A stretch of 64,000 nt of DNA from Euclidia mi (taxonomy: Eukaryota; Arthropoda; Insecta; Lepidoptera; Erebidae), in NCBI GenBank assembly GCA_944739405.2, contig OX123182.2, forward strand, positions 105,627,279-105,691,278, written 5' to 3'. The translations under genes and the position numbers were made by a program. Positions 1 to 10,436 of the stretch are shown here, piece after piece (position 1 is the stretch's first letter; each line of letters opens with the position of its first letter). The notes under the pieces were generated by a model. It was not told the origin of the DNA and made no database searches. It saw nothing but the letters and a program-made list of their open reading frames with translations.

Positions 1-204
1 TGATGCAACTATAATATACAGCAGGGATGTTAAGGATATCCGTATCCGTAACCGAAACTATCGGATATCCGAAATAAAAAAATATCCGTATCCGTAACCG
101 AATCCGAAATAAATGTTTCGGATAATTTCGGATAGGGGTGGAGTCTAAATGCGAAGCCCTACGACAAATGTTTTTAAACGGCCGTTTTTTTGGATTGATT
201 GTTT

Positions 205-1375
205 TCATGGATAGCTGCATGAAAGATATGAGGGAAATTGATTGCGGGATCGATATGGTAGGATTGTGTGTTAAGAGCCTCTTATAAGAAGAGAAAAAAG
301 AGTTGCAACAAATGACGGATTGCATGAACGAAAATTTTAAAGCGAAAGGTTGAAAGTTAATGCAAGAAAGACGATAGTGATGGTGTTTGAGAAGGATGAA
401 AGTTCGACTGAGTGTAATATTACGATTGAAGATGAAAATGTGGCACAAATTGAAAGATTTGTATATTTGGGAAGCATGTTTACAAGAGATGGAAGATGTG
501 AAGGAGATATCGAAAGGAGAGTGACTGTGGGGAACAGTGTGTACGGAGCGCTGCCTGCCTTTATGAACGGCCAAACTGTGCCTAAAAAGGCGGGACTGGC
601 GGTTCATAATGGAGTGCCCACCTTGTACGTATGGAAGTGAGTGTTGGGTATGGCAGAAAAAGCATGAAAGCAGAATTAACGCAGTTGAGATGCGATCACT
701 GCGTAGTATGTGTGAGGTGAGACTGATTGATAGAATTCCGAATGCAGTAATACGAGAGCGATGTGGCCTGAAAGAAGATGTCGTGACAAGGATTGAGAAA
801 GGAATGCTTTTTTTATAGTATAAGGCGGCAAACGAGCAGACGGATCGCCTGATTGTAAGCAATTACCGCCGCCCATGGACACAAGCAGCACTACAGGAGT
901 CACAAGTGCGTTGACGCTCCTCGGAGTTGGGAATAGGGATAGGATAAGGAGTGGGATGAGGGAGAAGGAATAGGGGATAGGGCCTCCGGCACTCTCACTC
1001 ACCGAACGAAACGCAACAGTTTAGGTACTGTTACTTTACGTCGAATTTCTGTGAGAAACTGTAGTGCTGAAATCAGCAAGGCTCTACTACCTAGAAAAAT
1101 GCTGAAATGGTTTGTACACGTGGAGCGAATGAATGAAGAAAGATTGAGGAATCAAATATAGGTATATGGCAGAGGTGTGTGGGCAAGCCGGTTGCGGCAG
1201 TCCTCGTAAGACGTCGTGTTCGTCGACCAAATTGGGGACGTCTTGAAAAACGGAAAAATCCGAAACACCCGTAACCGGCGGGCATGTATGAAAAGAGTAA
1301 TGAATGTAGAGGAAGCGCGTGAGGTTTGCAAGGATAGAAGCAAGTTGCGTTCTGTTGTCTCTGCCTAACCCAACA
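205..1375 (+). pseudogene. Non-LTR retrotransposon reverse transcriptase fragment (decayed)
   Basis: This is the C-terminal part of a LINE reverse transcriptase. Readable blocks on the plus strand are a stretch beginning MDSCMKDMREIDCGID near 209, then VNARKTIVMVFEKD, FVYLGSMFTRDGR, GSECWVWQKKHESRINAVEM, RSLRSMCEV, RERCGLKEDVVTRIEKGM, and after an insertion a run with VHVERMNEERLRNQI. This series is typical of arthropod RTE-like/related LINEs after the catalytic box. The catalytic YxDD box itself is missing: the frame stops just where it should follow (about 285-300). The frame shifts near 610-640 and is broken by a 289-bp retroposon at 809-1097. It is dead. The clade is not certain. Confidence 0.75.
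809..1097 (-). mobile_element. Poly-A retroposon inserted in the LINE fragment
   Basis: The reverse-transcriptase codons resume at 1098 after being interrupted at 808, and AATGCT is duplicated on both sides (803-808, 1098-1103). On the minus strand the insert ends with a GGCGGCGGTAATTGCTTAC-type block, a GTCTGCTCGTTTGCC block and an A-run, a 3' end I associate with lepidopteran non-autonomous retroposons. There is no coding capacity. Confidence 0.6.
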
Positions 1376-1651
1376 GGAAAAAGGCGCTCAAAGGTTGCTC
1401 AAAGTCATAACTAATCAGCAATTTAATTACATTACGAAATTACGAATACTTAGTTCGATAAACTGAAATATAAGTGTTGTTTCCAAAAATGCCTTAAACA
1501 TCTAGTATCCGTAACCGAAACTATCCGAAACTACCGGATAATCCGAAATAATTTCATATCCGTATCCGAAACCGAAACCGATATAATATTTTTCCAATAT
1601 CCGTATCCGTATCCATATCCAAAATTCCATATCCATAACATCCCTGATATA

Positions 1652-2027
1652 CAGAGTGTCACAAGAGCGATCACCAAGCCGAAGTCTACTCGTTTTGGAC
1701 ATCATGCCAAGTGATACTAAGCAAAAATAAAACCTGGGAAACGTCTTCTTTTTAAGTATTCACTTTTTTCAAGCCGCTATAAAAAAGCTGCGCGCGTGGA
1801 ATTTTCGAAATTCCTACTAATCCATGGGTGCATAGGATATCTATGGAACAGGTTAGCGGGGTAAATGCATCGATTTAGTACCTAATTATAAAAATTCCAT
1901 AGTAACTTTGAGTCTCAATTTCTCCTGAACCAGTAATTTCCCAAGTATGATGCCGAAACAAAACATTTTCGTAATAATTGGTACAACATGGGGTTTTAGT
2001 TTTCGTTAAGGGTCTTTTTACACCCTG
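1652..2027 (-). mobile_element. TA-flanked MITE, CAGGGTGT family, copy 1
   Basis: This is one of six copies in the window of a 350-410 bp element. The reference orientation runs CAGGGTGTAAAAAGACCC ... TTGTGACACCCTG, with TA on both sides. The short inverted ends and TA target suggest a Tc1/mariner-type non-autonomous element. In this copy the left end (CAGAGTGTCAC) touches the hAT target duplication. Other copies start at 42337, 50417, 54897, 56170 and about 56925. Confidence 0.75.
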
Positions 2028-2125
2028 TATAAGTGCCTAACATTATAGCTATATATATACATCACAATAGCTAGTAATTATCGACCACATGGTCTACCTT
2101 TACCCTGATAACCGATACCACAAAG

Positions 2126-2447
2126 CAGGGCCGAACCGTCCCTATGTGCAATGTGCGCGACGCACACAGGCGCCAGGGTGACAGGGGCGCTGCGCGCGCC
2201 TAGATATGCGTTAATTATAACAGTTATTTTCGAAAAAGGATGCCAAAAAAGGCGCTTCACAGATTCGCACACAGGCGCAGTGGCGTAGGAAGGGGCGGCG
2301 GCGTTAGGGGTCGCCCCGAGTGCCCATCCAAAACAATTGTTAATCGACTAAAAAATAAAACAGGTCATCAGGCAACTTCCGGGTGCCACCCAACAGGCGC
2401 TTCATGGATTTCGCACACAGGCGCTGGATTGGGTCGGAACGGCCCTG
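2126..2447. mobile_element. Short hAT-type MITE (322 bp)
   Basis: Left end CAGGGCCGAACCGTCCC, right end (other strand) CAGGGCCGTTCCGACCC, flanked by CCACAAAG (2118-2125) and CCACAAGG (2448-2455), an 8-bp duplication with one mismatch. GC-rich interior with two near copies of a block reading TTCGCACACAGGCGC (about 2263-2279 and 2408-2424). The 86-codon open frame across it (2240-2500) reads over the right end and is not considered a gene. Confidence 0.8.
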
Positions 2448-2455
2448 CCACAAGG

Positions 2456-3273
2456 GCGAAGTCGGGTAGAAGCAGAAGCGAGGAGAAGAAGTTAACCTGA
2501 AGGAAAAATCTAGACCTATTTTATTACACTCATAATTCTCTCGCTAGCTATAGATAGTCAAAAGATTGTTTGACGAAAAACATCAAGTGACGGAAAAATT
2601 ATGAAGTAAAGAACAACGGCAGAAATTGGTCTGGGTTTGTTGTGGCGACCTTAAACTTCATATGAACAAAACAAATATTTATTTTTTAATCTACGATTTT
2701 TAATATTTTCACTTTGTCTCGTTAAAGCTGGAGTATTTTATGATGATAAAAAGCATTCCAATTGATTACGAATAATTTATTATTTAATTGTTGCCATAGA
2801 CAATGGTGTGACAGACATAGACGTGAGTGCTATATCCGTATAGATTATTAAATAAGTAATCGATACGATCGACCTTTATAGATTTGGTTTGGTTTAAAAT
2901 GCAGTTATTTAATTTTTAATCAACATTAATCAATAAGCTAATATTTTTGAAGCAAAACATCGTTTAAATCAAATAAAAACGTCACAGCATCGTTTTAATG
3001 TTGTATTGATTTCACATAAAATCGATTTAAAATGTGCAGAGCTCTGCTTTTGTCTTTGGCTGTGACAGTTAGATGCTACTTCCTTACTTTATGTACAAAA
3101 TCTAGGACCAAGAATCTAGGACCAAGAATCAAATGGACTCGACATTTGGGTACACCCGTAAAGGACGGACATAGAGTACATCCTGAGTTGGTGTTACCAG
3201 ATGTTGTAAATGTTTACCCTACAATTCTACGAAATACATATTAACTTTTAAGTAACATTGTATCAAACCTGAA
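2456..3273. other. Intergenic, no gene seen
   Basis: AT-rich sequence without recognisable genes. A 16-bp tandem doubling of a TCTAGGACCAAGAA unit lies near 3103-3130. The 70-codon frame from 3032 has no recognisable features. Confidence 0.5.
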
Positions 3274-3667
3274 TTATAATAATAATATTCTACCAGGTCT
3301 TATTCGCGATATTTAATTAATTTAAGGTATAAATAACGTAGGTAAAACATAGGTATTTATACCTTAATTTAATTAAATATCGCGAATAAGACCCGTTAAA
3401 TAAAATTGTATGGAATATTCTACCACATTCACACAACACCATCTAGTCCCAAACTAAGCAGAGCTTGTACTATGGGTACTAGATAATGGATAAACATACT
3501 TATATACTTCTTTTTTGTAAATACATATATATATTATACATTGAAACACCTAGACCAAGACAAACATCCATGTTCATGCACACAAATGTTTGACTTGTGT
3601 GGGAATCGAACCCGCGACCTTCGGCGTAGCAGTCGTTAACACTCCCGCTGCGCCAACCGGTCGTTCC
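3274..3667 (-). mobile_element. tRNA-headed SINE, split by a hairpin insert
   Basis: On the minus strand the head (about 3667-3595) has an A box (TTGGCGCAGCGGG) and a B box (GGTTCGATTCC) like a tRNA gene, followed by a body ending TGTGGTAGAATATT and an ATT-repeat tail at 3274-3290. It has no acceptor-stem pairing expected of a working tRNA. A 118-bp insert (3296-3413) interrupts the tail region. A partial plus-strand relative lies at 38215-38385. Confidence 0.7.
3296..3413. mobile_element. Hairpin-forming insert with 12-bp flanking duplication
   Basis: Arms 3296-3335 and 3354-3393 are 40-bp reverse complements with one mismatch around an 18-bp loop (arm begins GGTCTTATTCGCGATATTTA). AATATTCTACCA occurs immediately before (3284-3295) and after the insert (3414-3425), inside the host SINE. 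Confidence 0.7.
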
Positions 3668-4417
3668 GGAATTGAATACCTTACCAGACATCTGAGACCG
3701 CGTTTTCCTATAATTTTTAATCAATTTGATATTTCGATGAATTTATGAGCTAACTCGAGAAGTTCCATCAATATCCGTTTAGGTATTTTTGCAACGAATA
3801 GTAACAAACATCTATATAATATAATTTACAGCCCAATAAAAACATAAAAATATAGCTTACCTTACAAGGAAGTTTAAATCCATCCATAAGGTGTGCGATA
3901 AGTTTTTTTTATACTTAATATTATTATGTATAACAAAAGTGTCGAATATGTGGGACTGGCTTCACTCGCCAAATAAACACGAGGCTCAGAGTTATATATC
4001 TTTTATTAGATTATTTGACACTCAACTTTACTGTCCTTTGAACAAAATTAATTTTGTATACAAATTTCTTATTTTCTCTTCTTTATCATTCGAGAATGAT
4101 TCCAAATAAGTACCTATTGCGGGGAGTTTTCCTAAAACACTTTTGTTCAAAGTGTTTAGGGCATACTCTTGCATATTTATTCGGATCCCAGTTTTCTCCT
4201 CCTGTTGCACGTATCCACAATTATTTTTGGATCGTGCAGTCCTTTGGGAATCTATAAACAAATAATTTAATTACTACAAAGAATCGGAAATCAAATTAAA
4301 TAATTAATCTTAGGTTCATATGAAACTAAGTAACGGCAAATTACCCAAAATTTGGGTAATTTCCCAAACGCTTCAGTGGTATCCCTAAAAAATTCAACGA
4401 CCCATTGAATTCGATTG
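3668..4417. other. Intergenic, nothing recognised
   Basis: AT-rich. Overlapping short open frames on both strands at 3891-4261 show no family features. Confidence 0.4.
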
Positions 4418-4586
4418 TGTAATACCATAGATGAGAGAATTAGTATCAGATGGAACGCACGGCACAGTTGCGTGCGGCCACTAAAGCAAATACAAAATTG
4501 AAAAGCGAATACAAACTCGTCTCAGTGCGCTACGACGCATCGTACAGTTCACGCGTCACGATCACTTCAACTTTTAAATTCTCAAA

Positions 4587-4663
4587 ATGCCGTCTTGCGT
4601 TCTTAAACACTGTAAAAGTTGTTCCTAAAAACAAAAACAGGAAAATGGAATATCTTTTCACAG
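4587..4663 (+). pseudogene. THAP-domain first exon (decayed) of the transposase
   Basis: Starting at an ATG (4587), the frame reads MPSCVLKHCKSC, a stop codon (4626-4628), then a run ending ENGISFHR, and stops at a splice donor (CAG/GTAACT) at 4664. C-x4-C near the start followed by a short run to an F-H-R just before a phase-2 intron is the layout of the first exon of THAP zinc-finger genes, where the next exon begins with FP. A matching second exon is not found in this element. The frame is broken by one nonsense change. The match to the independent THAP exon 2 at 33346 supports the assignment. Confidence 0.6.
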
Positions 4664-5018
4664 GTAACTATTGATAATATGACTGTTTCCTAATTTAATT
4701 TCGATAAAATTCGTATTTGTGCAAGAAATATGTAAGTGTTGCCAGTTTTTGTCGACGCCGTTCTGCCTGAATTAGGGAAAATGCACTTGTCAATTGATTA
4801 TGTGATAATGATTGTCATGTTAATGAAAAATACATTACCGTATTATAAAAGTATATTGTAGATATATCTTCTTTCTCATAAATATAGTAATAGAATTTCA
4901 ATTTCCATTAGTATATACCTTACATAATATTGTTTTGAGTTCGATCCCCAAACGATCCAAATATTCGTGTACACCCTGCTACTCGTCAAGCTTATACACT
5001 TTGACCTTTGCACCGTTC

Positions 5019-5474
5019 TTATGGCGTAAAGAATAAGTATCAAAATCGTACAGCAAATGTTTAGCTTGACTTGGCGCCGTGTGTACATACATACTTATGG
5101 CGTAGGGAATAAGTATCAAAATCGTACAGCAACTGTTTAGCTTGACTTGGCGCCCTGTATACATACATACTAATGGCGTAGGGAATAAGTATCAAAATCG
5201 TACAGCAACTGTTTAGCTTGACTTGGTGCCGTGTGTACATACATACTTATGGCGTAGGGAATAAGTATCAAAATCGTACAGCAACTGTTTAGCTTGACTT
5301 GGCGCCGTGTGTACATACATACTTATGGCGTAGGGAATAAGTATCAAAATCGTACAGCAACTGTTTAGCTTGACTTGGCGCCGTGTGTACATACATACTT
5401 ATGACGTAGGGAATAAGTATCAAAATCGTACAAAAACTGTTTAGCTTGACTTCGTGCCGTGTGTACATACATAC
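5019..5474. repeat. 76-bp minisatellite, six copies
   Basis: Six head-to-tail units begin at 5019, 5095, 5171, 5247, 5323 and 5399, each exactly 76 bp. A unit contains GGCGTAGGGAATAAGTATC, ATCGTACAGCAACTGTTTAG and ends GTGTACATACATAC. Units differ at only a few positions, so it is a recent tandem amplification. There are no unique spacers, hence not CRISPR. The inward end abuts the Helitron at 5489. Confidence 0.95.
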
Positions 5475-5488
5475 TATTTATTTCTCAA

Positions 5489-5699
5489 CTAATCGACGCC
5501 AGCGGCTTCGCACGCACATATTTTCGTATTTCTCGTTTTGCCCGATCCCGTGGGAATTTCGAGAAATCCCGTCTTAGTGCACCCCTACGGTTCCCAAGAA
5601 ACATACATGCTAAATTTCAGCTTCATGCGCCGAGTAGTTTCGGCTGTAGCTTATCTGTCAGTCAGTCAGTAACGCAAGGATTTTATACATATATACAGA
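5489..5699 (-). mobile_element. Mini-Helitron, 211 bp (TCTGTATATAT family)
   Basis: On the minus strand it begins A|TCTGTATATATG and ends GATTAG|T, the A/T insertion signature and CTRR-like end of Helitrons. The body has TCCTTGCGTTACTGACTGAC and GGCATGTATGTTTC-type blocks shared with copies at 8077, 14694, 27632 and 52792. It is non-coding; the 81-codon frame 5459-5704 is a by-product. Confidence 0.65.
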
Positions 5700-6002
5700 T
5701 TTAAGATTTACGAAGTAGTTAAAACTTAACTCGGTACCTACATTTAAGAAATGTATTTATAAAAGCATTAATTAAATCCATGGTAAATTCTTCAAAACCG
5801 CAAATGAATATAAGAATATTACATAACTATATGCAAAATAGTGGGAGATTATTCATAATCTGGTAACTTTAAACACACATAGACGCGCGTGTCCGTACAG
5901 TGCCAGTCGCCAAAGGTCACGCACACATAGCTGTCAACGTGCCACACTTAGTTGGACGAATGCGCTCTATCTGAGACTAATTCTCTCATCTGTGTGTAAT
6001 AC

Positions 6003-6984
6003 TATTATCGCGGTGATAATAAAATAGCATTTTTAGGTTTATTGATGTAATTTAGAAATTATTTCCTTATGTAATGATACGCTATTTGTATCATTCTATC
6101 AATATTTTCATGTATAAATAGATATTATAACTAAAATATCGTACTTACGAATAAATGGTTATGTTCTCACATTTCCGCTCACTATGGCTTTTACAGCCAA
6201 AAATGTAACAAATCACCATAATAAATCTGAACCAATGATATTTTCACTAAGCATTCACTATTAAAAACAATAATAACACAATTTTTCGCGGAAATTATCG
6301 AGAGCTCAAACGTTTGTTGGTCACAATATTCAGTTGTGACCAACAAAAAAAACGAAAACTCTGACAAAGACAAAAAATGCTATGTTTGTCTCTTTTACTC
6401 TTATGTATTTCTGTATGTCATTATCTCAGTCTGTCACGGTATTATTATTTGCTTGTCAAATCCATAGAGATACATCATCCTAGACCAAGAATACTTCTGC
6501 GTTTTGATGTCAATCTGACATATGTCATTTGATAATTCAAACGTACCTTTGTACATTGTTAAAGTTTCATACTATAACTTTTCTTTTACCTTCATTGTTC
6601 ATCCTTAACTAAAAATTCAAACACCGATATCTTCTTTTTCCGCCTTTCCTGCGTGAAAATAGAATCATTTATAGACTCTGTTACTTACGCCAAAATTTTT
6701 GATATATTTTTTATTACTGTACGCTTCAATTTAATTTTAGACATTTTGATGTATGGAGATCTGCCATTGTTCTTTAAACTTGTTACTTTTAGCATATATA
6801 CCTATATGCTTTCATCTATTATTGATTTAGTACCTATCGACTCGCTAACTAATCTTGTATATTGGGCTACTTCGCAAATCTAACCAGGAAATAGACAACG
6901 TAAAGCTGTAAAATATAATTTACAGAGATGTGTAAGATCACAGTTGTTCAAAAATGTCCACAAATATAATGATATTTTTAGAAG
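6003..6984. other. Intergenic; one short hairpin
   Basis: No gene seen. A perfect 14-bp stem, TTTGTTGGTCACAA (6313-6326) with its complement at 6334-6347 around a 7-nt loop, is the only structure noted. Short frames (for example 6653-6883) resemble nothing known to me. Confidence 0.5.
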
Positions 6985-7135
6985 CCTTAATAAATATGAC
7001 ATTGGCCTAAGTCATGGGATATCGCTATCCTTTTGAGCTGCGGAGGTCAGACGACAGTTGCTCTACGAAAAACCTAATATTTTGTCAAATCTAGTCAGAC
7101 TAGTAAGCGAAGCGGACCTCGTACTCGTAGCACTC
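6985..7135 (+). repeat. GCGGAGGTCAGAC interspersed repeat, copy 1
   Basis: The block ATCGCTATCC...GCTGCGGAGGTCAGAC...TAGTCAGACTAGTAAGCG recurs at 36345-36570 and 44585-44790. It looks like the 3' portion of a lepidopteran retroposon. The 44585 copy ends in a GAT microsatellite. Confidence 0.6.
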
Positions 7136-8076
7136 GGGCTGAAAAGTGAAAGTTTTGGATGCAAGGACGATGATGATGATGAATATTGGGCATGACTGAG
7201 ACAGTGGTATTGATGGGAATGGGACACATAGGTGGTGTGGTGCGACTGATGTGATTATTTTTTTTGATACATATGAGTGATCATACCATAGGTGACGACA
7301 CTGTTGAAGTTTATTAACTACTACGTCACGAACGTGAAGACGGCTGTAGGTACAAGAGTTCCTAAAGCAGACTCTTAAGTTTACTTCTTTCATACTGTTC
7401 TTTCTCAACAGCACTTATAGCTGAAATATCATTGTACATTTTGTGAGTTAACTCGTTATAAAATACCATACACAATTATAATGTTAAAACTAAACGCAAC
7501 TGAGAAAGGTACGATCACACACCGTCTATACCTTGGAAATACCCTGTAATACCTACTCACCTCGATACATATTTCAATTAATAATGTAAGACTCCTTAAC
7601 CCAACACACATTCCCAATATATCCGTATCCTCTATCATTTTAATATTAATCATATCTGTGACACAAAATATGATGACCCTAATAAGAAGGAGACGGCTCA
7701 AATAAAAATGGGATATCATATTCATAAGGGCCTTAAAGAATTATGGAGGTAGTGTAATAAATAAAACTCGTTGTTGGCGAAGCACCTTGGTCTAAAGGCG
7801 AGATATGTCATTTCACAAAGGTCACATCGTTTTACTGTGAGCGTTTTCTATACTGCTAGTCTACGATCACAGCCTTTTATCAAATGTAAGAAGTAGTAGT
7901 AAGTACGTGGAACAAAAATAGCCAAAGTCGGTTTAAGTTTCGTGTTCATGGAATAACGCTATGGGCTGGGCTTCAAGGCAAGTGTCTTGGATGCAAATGG
8001 GACAGCGCTAGAGCTATAATAAAAAAAAAGTTGCGTTTCGGATGAGTTTACAAAAGAACGAAACAAGAAAATAACT
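7136..8076. other. Intergenic, no gene seen
   Basis: Contains a GATGATGATGATGA microsatellite (about 7168-7181). Minus-strand frames of 104 and 89 codons (7100-7414, 7456-7725) show no domain I can name. Confidence 0.4.
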
Positions 8077-8509
8077 CATGTGTATATATAAAATCCTTGC
8101 GTTGCGGACTGACTATCAGACACGCTACAGCCCAAACTACAGGGCGCAAGTTGGTAAACTTTGGCATGTTTGTTCCTTGAGGAGTGTAGTGTAGCACTTA
8201 GAGTGGATTTTTGGAAATTCCTCCCCTAAGGGGGTAAAACTGGGGCTTAGAGTTTGTATGAAACTTTTTATTCTTCAATGGATTAACTTTAAACATTGTA
8301 TATTGTATTCTCAAATGAAGTTAGTTAACACTAAGAAAATCTTTTTTGGAAATTCCTAAACTAAGGTGGTAAAAAGGGGAGTTTGTATGAAACGTTTGTA
8401 TTCCTTCAATGGATTAACGTCAAACTTTGTATAATGGTTCCTCAAACCACGGTTGATAACGAGTCGAAACCTTTTATATTTTCAATGAAATAACTTCAAA
8501 ATGCGTATA
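8077..8509 (+). repeat. Mini-Helitron-like sequence with degenerate tandem body
   Basis: Starts like the TCTGTATATAT family (ATATATAAAATCCTTGCG) and continues with two diverged copies of a 130-140 bp unit (GGAAATTCCT...TTCAATGGATTAAC). The body resumes after the foldback element at about 10024-10260, so the foldback inserted into it. Confidence 0.5.
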
Positions 8510-10023
8510 CAGGCTGATTTGTAATTGCTCGTATTCCCTTCGGGATTTGATTTCGGTGATTCTAGGCCCATAATGGAGTATTTTTTACCCCCTACATATG
8601 GGGGTCCAAAATGCACCATTTTGGAATAAAACGGTTTTTAAGATTTTTTAACCAATTCCAAATTGTTGTTATGAGCATCTTCTAAAAAAATATTTTGACT
8701 TTTACTCGTAGCAAATTGGGTCTTATTTAATGGACAATTAAATTGCCCGTCTTTTAAACTACTTACAATTAAGTTACTAACTCAACGTTGAATTTGAAAA
8801 TAGAGCTGAAAAACACACAAAAAATCTACGAAGAAAATAAAATGACGCCACAACAAAGCAATTATTAAAAAAAAAATATTTGGCATGTTATGTAAAGTGT
8901 TGAAATAACTTTCTGGTATTACCAGCTATCCAAAAAAGTATAAAAGTCTTAGCCAATTGGTGTGAATTTGGAGTAATAGCCGCTTTTGTCCAAAAAAGCT
9001 CTTCTGGATGACTCATTCGGCAGAACATTTTTTCCTGTATTTGTTCTTAAGCTCTGCAATCAGCAGTGATTTAGGTACTAGCAGGGAGACCAACCTAGCA
9101 AAATGCATTGGGTCTTGGGTTCAAATCCTTAGCGTAAATCACTGTAGTTTGTTAGTTAAACGGTTTTGATTTTCACTTGTCCCGTGACTCGAAGAGTATG
9201 TTCAGCCAGTTGGTATCGGACGTCATGTTTATTTTAGAAACTCTTTTAGGGGAGACAAAACCCTCAAATAAATAAATAATTGAAAGAAATAGCCGTGACA
9301 CCTAATTAGGCCATAAAATATCCGAATTTCAGATGGGCTCTTAGTGTGACAAAACATAAATTACATGAAATCTTATCGAATCAGCGTTCATACTCTATAA
9401 AATGTAATTTTTTTGTGAAAAAGAGACTATTACGAAGGCTATTCATAATATGAGGTTCCGCCTCTGTTGGACGAAGCTCCGCTGGATGTGCGATAATGTA
9501 TGATATTTTGCCCAGCACAAAAAACACCCGTGCTGGGCAAAAAACCAAATCGCCAACATGTGGCAAAAACCGGACCAAAATACCTAATTGCCATGCAGTG
9601 GGTGGACCAACAATATTTACAATACTAATTCGATAGCAGTGGAGTTCCTTGACCTGGAACTTGCGCCTTATCACGAAGCTAAGACTATTATACCTTTTTG
9701 GGTAGCTGGTAATACCAGAAAGTTATTCCAATACTTTACATAACATTCCACATATTATTTTTTTGAAATAATTGCTTTTTTGTGGCGTCATTTTATTTTA
9801 TTCTAAGATTTTTTGTGTGTTTTTCAGCTCTATTTTCAAATTCCACGTTGAGTTAGTAGCTTTATTATATTTTAAAAGACGGACAATTTCATTGTCCATT
9901 AAATAAGACCCAATTTGCTACCAGTAATACTTAGTCAAAATAATTTTTTAGGGAGTAGAAATACTTCATTATGGCCCTAGAATCGCTTCCCGAAGGGAAT
10001 ACGAGCAATTACAAATCACCCTG
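8510..10023. mobile_element. Long inverted-repeat (foldback-type) element, 1.5 kb
   Basis: The two ends, about 8510-8933 and 9703-10023, are long imperfect inverted copies (roughly 320-420 bp). Outer ends read CAGGCTGATTTGTAATTGCT and, on the other strand, CAGGGTGATTTGTAATTGCT; inner ends share CTTTCTGGTATTACCAGCTA. The flanks (TA left, TG right) do not give a clear duplication. The interior (8934-9702) has no transposase; it holds a degenerate tRNA-like stretch near 9080-9135 and a 13-bp stem hairpin at 9506-9542. Confidence 0.75.
9506..9542. repeat. Short hairpin, 13-bp perfect stem
   Basis: TTTTGCCCAGCAC (9506-9518) is the reverse complement of GTGCTGGGCAAAA (9530-9542), with an 11-nt loop. 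No U-run or promoter suggests a defined RNA; it lies inside the foldback element. Confidence 0.6.
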
Positions 10024-10436
10024 TGATAATTATGTAGATTCCTAGAGTGACATAAGTGAGCACTGAGAAAGGAGTTTTGGAAGACTTCCTCTTAAAGGGG
10101 TTAAGAAATGGTGTCCGAGGTGGTATAAAAAAATGTATTGAAGATTTTTTCAAATTTATCTAAGAAATTCTTCAATGGATTCACTAGAAACTTTATATAT
10201 TGGTTCCTACAGTGACGATGATGAAATAACACTTAGGTCTTGGGGCTCAAAAAGGGTCTTAATTTATACGAATCTTTTATATCAATTGTAGGTCGTTTGA
10301 ATGACAATAAAAACAACATTCATCAAATTGCTTTGAGAATTGGCGTTGCACACCAAAAGGCATAAACTTTGTTCAAACTGTTGAGTTTATTTTAAAAATA
10401 TTCTATTTTATTCTTCCTATTCCACAAAACACTTTA
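10024..10436. other. Rest of the interrupted repeat, then unique DNA
   Basis: 10024-10260 continues the degenerate 130-bp units seen at 8220-8505. No gene is visible. Confidence 0.4.

Larger units (their letters stand above)
22..1646. mobile_element. hAT-like non-autonomous DNA transposon with 8-bp TSD
   Basis: The ends are inverted copies: CAGGGATGTTAAGGATAT at the left and, on the other strand at the right, CAGGGATGTTATGGATAT. Both are flanked by the same 8 bp, ATATACAG (14-21 and 1647-1654). An 8-bp duplication and a CA-starting terminus fit the hAT superfamily. The subterminal 100-150 bp at each end (22-130, 1500-1640) consist of degenerate ATCCG/ATCCGTATCCG repeats, typical of transposase-binding subterminal repeats. 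No hAT transposase is present; the interior is a decayed LINE fragment. The element landed exactly on the terminus of the MITE at 1652-2027. Confidence 0.85.
4426..5994 (+). mobile_element. P- or hAT-type element with 8-bp TSD and a THAP exon
   Basis: The termini are CATAGATGAGAGAATTAGTA at the left and, on the other strand, CACAGATGAGAGAATTAGTC at the right; similarity continues for about 40 bp. Both are flanked by TGTAATAC (4418-4425, 5995-6002). CA-starting termini with 8-bp duplications occur in both the P and hAT superfamilies. Transposases of both can carry a THAP zinc finger, and a THAP-like first exon is present at 4587-4663, so the superfamily is left open. The rest of the transposase is missing; the interior is a 76-bp minisatellite and a small Helitron. 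Confidence 0.82.

Noticed and set aside
2240..2500. 86-codon Arg/Gly-rich frame
   Set aside because: It reads across the end of a hAT MITE and its TSD into flanking DNA.
3595..3667. Possible tRNA gene (A and B boxes), also at 29755-29825, 54285-54357, 57120-57198, 59265-59337 and 62401-62475
   Set aside because: Each is followed by a SINE body and lacks a convincing acceptor stem and standard cloverleaf; they are SINE heads.
5019..5474. CRISPR-like regular repeats
   Set aside because: Units are contiguous 76-mers without unique spacers, in a eukaryotic context: a minisatellite.
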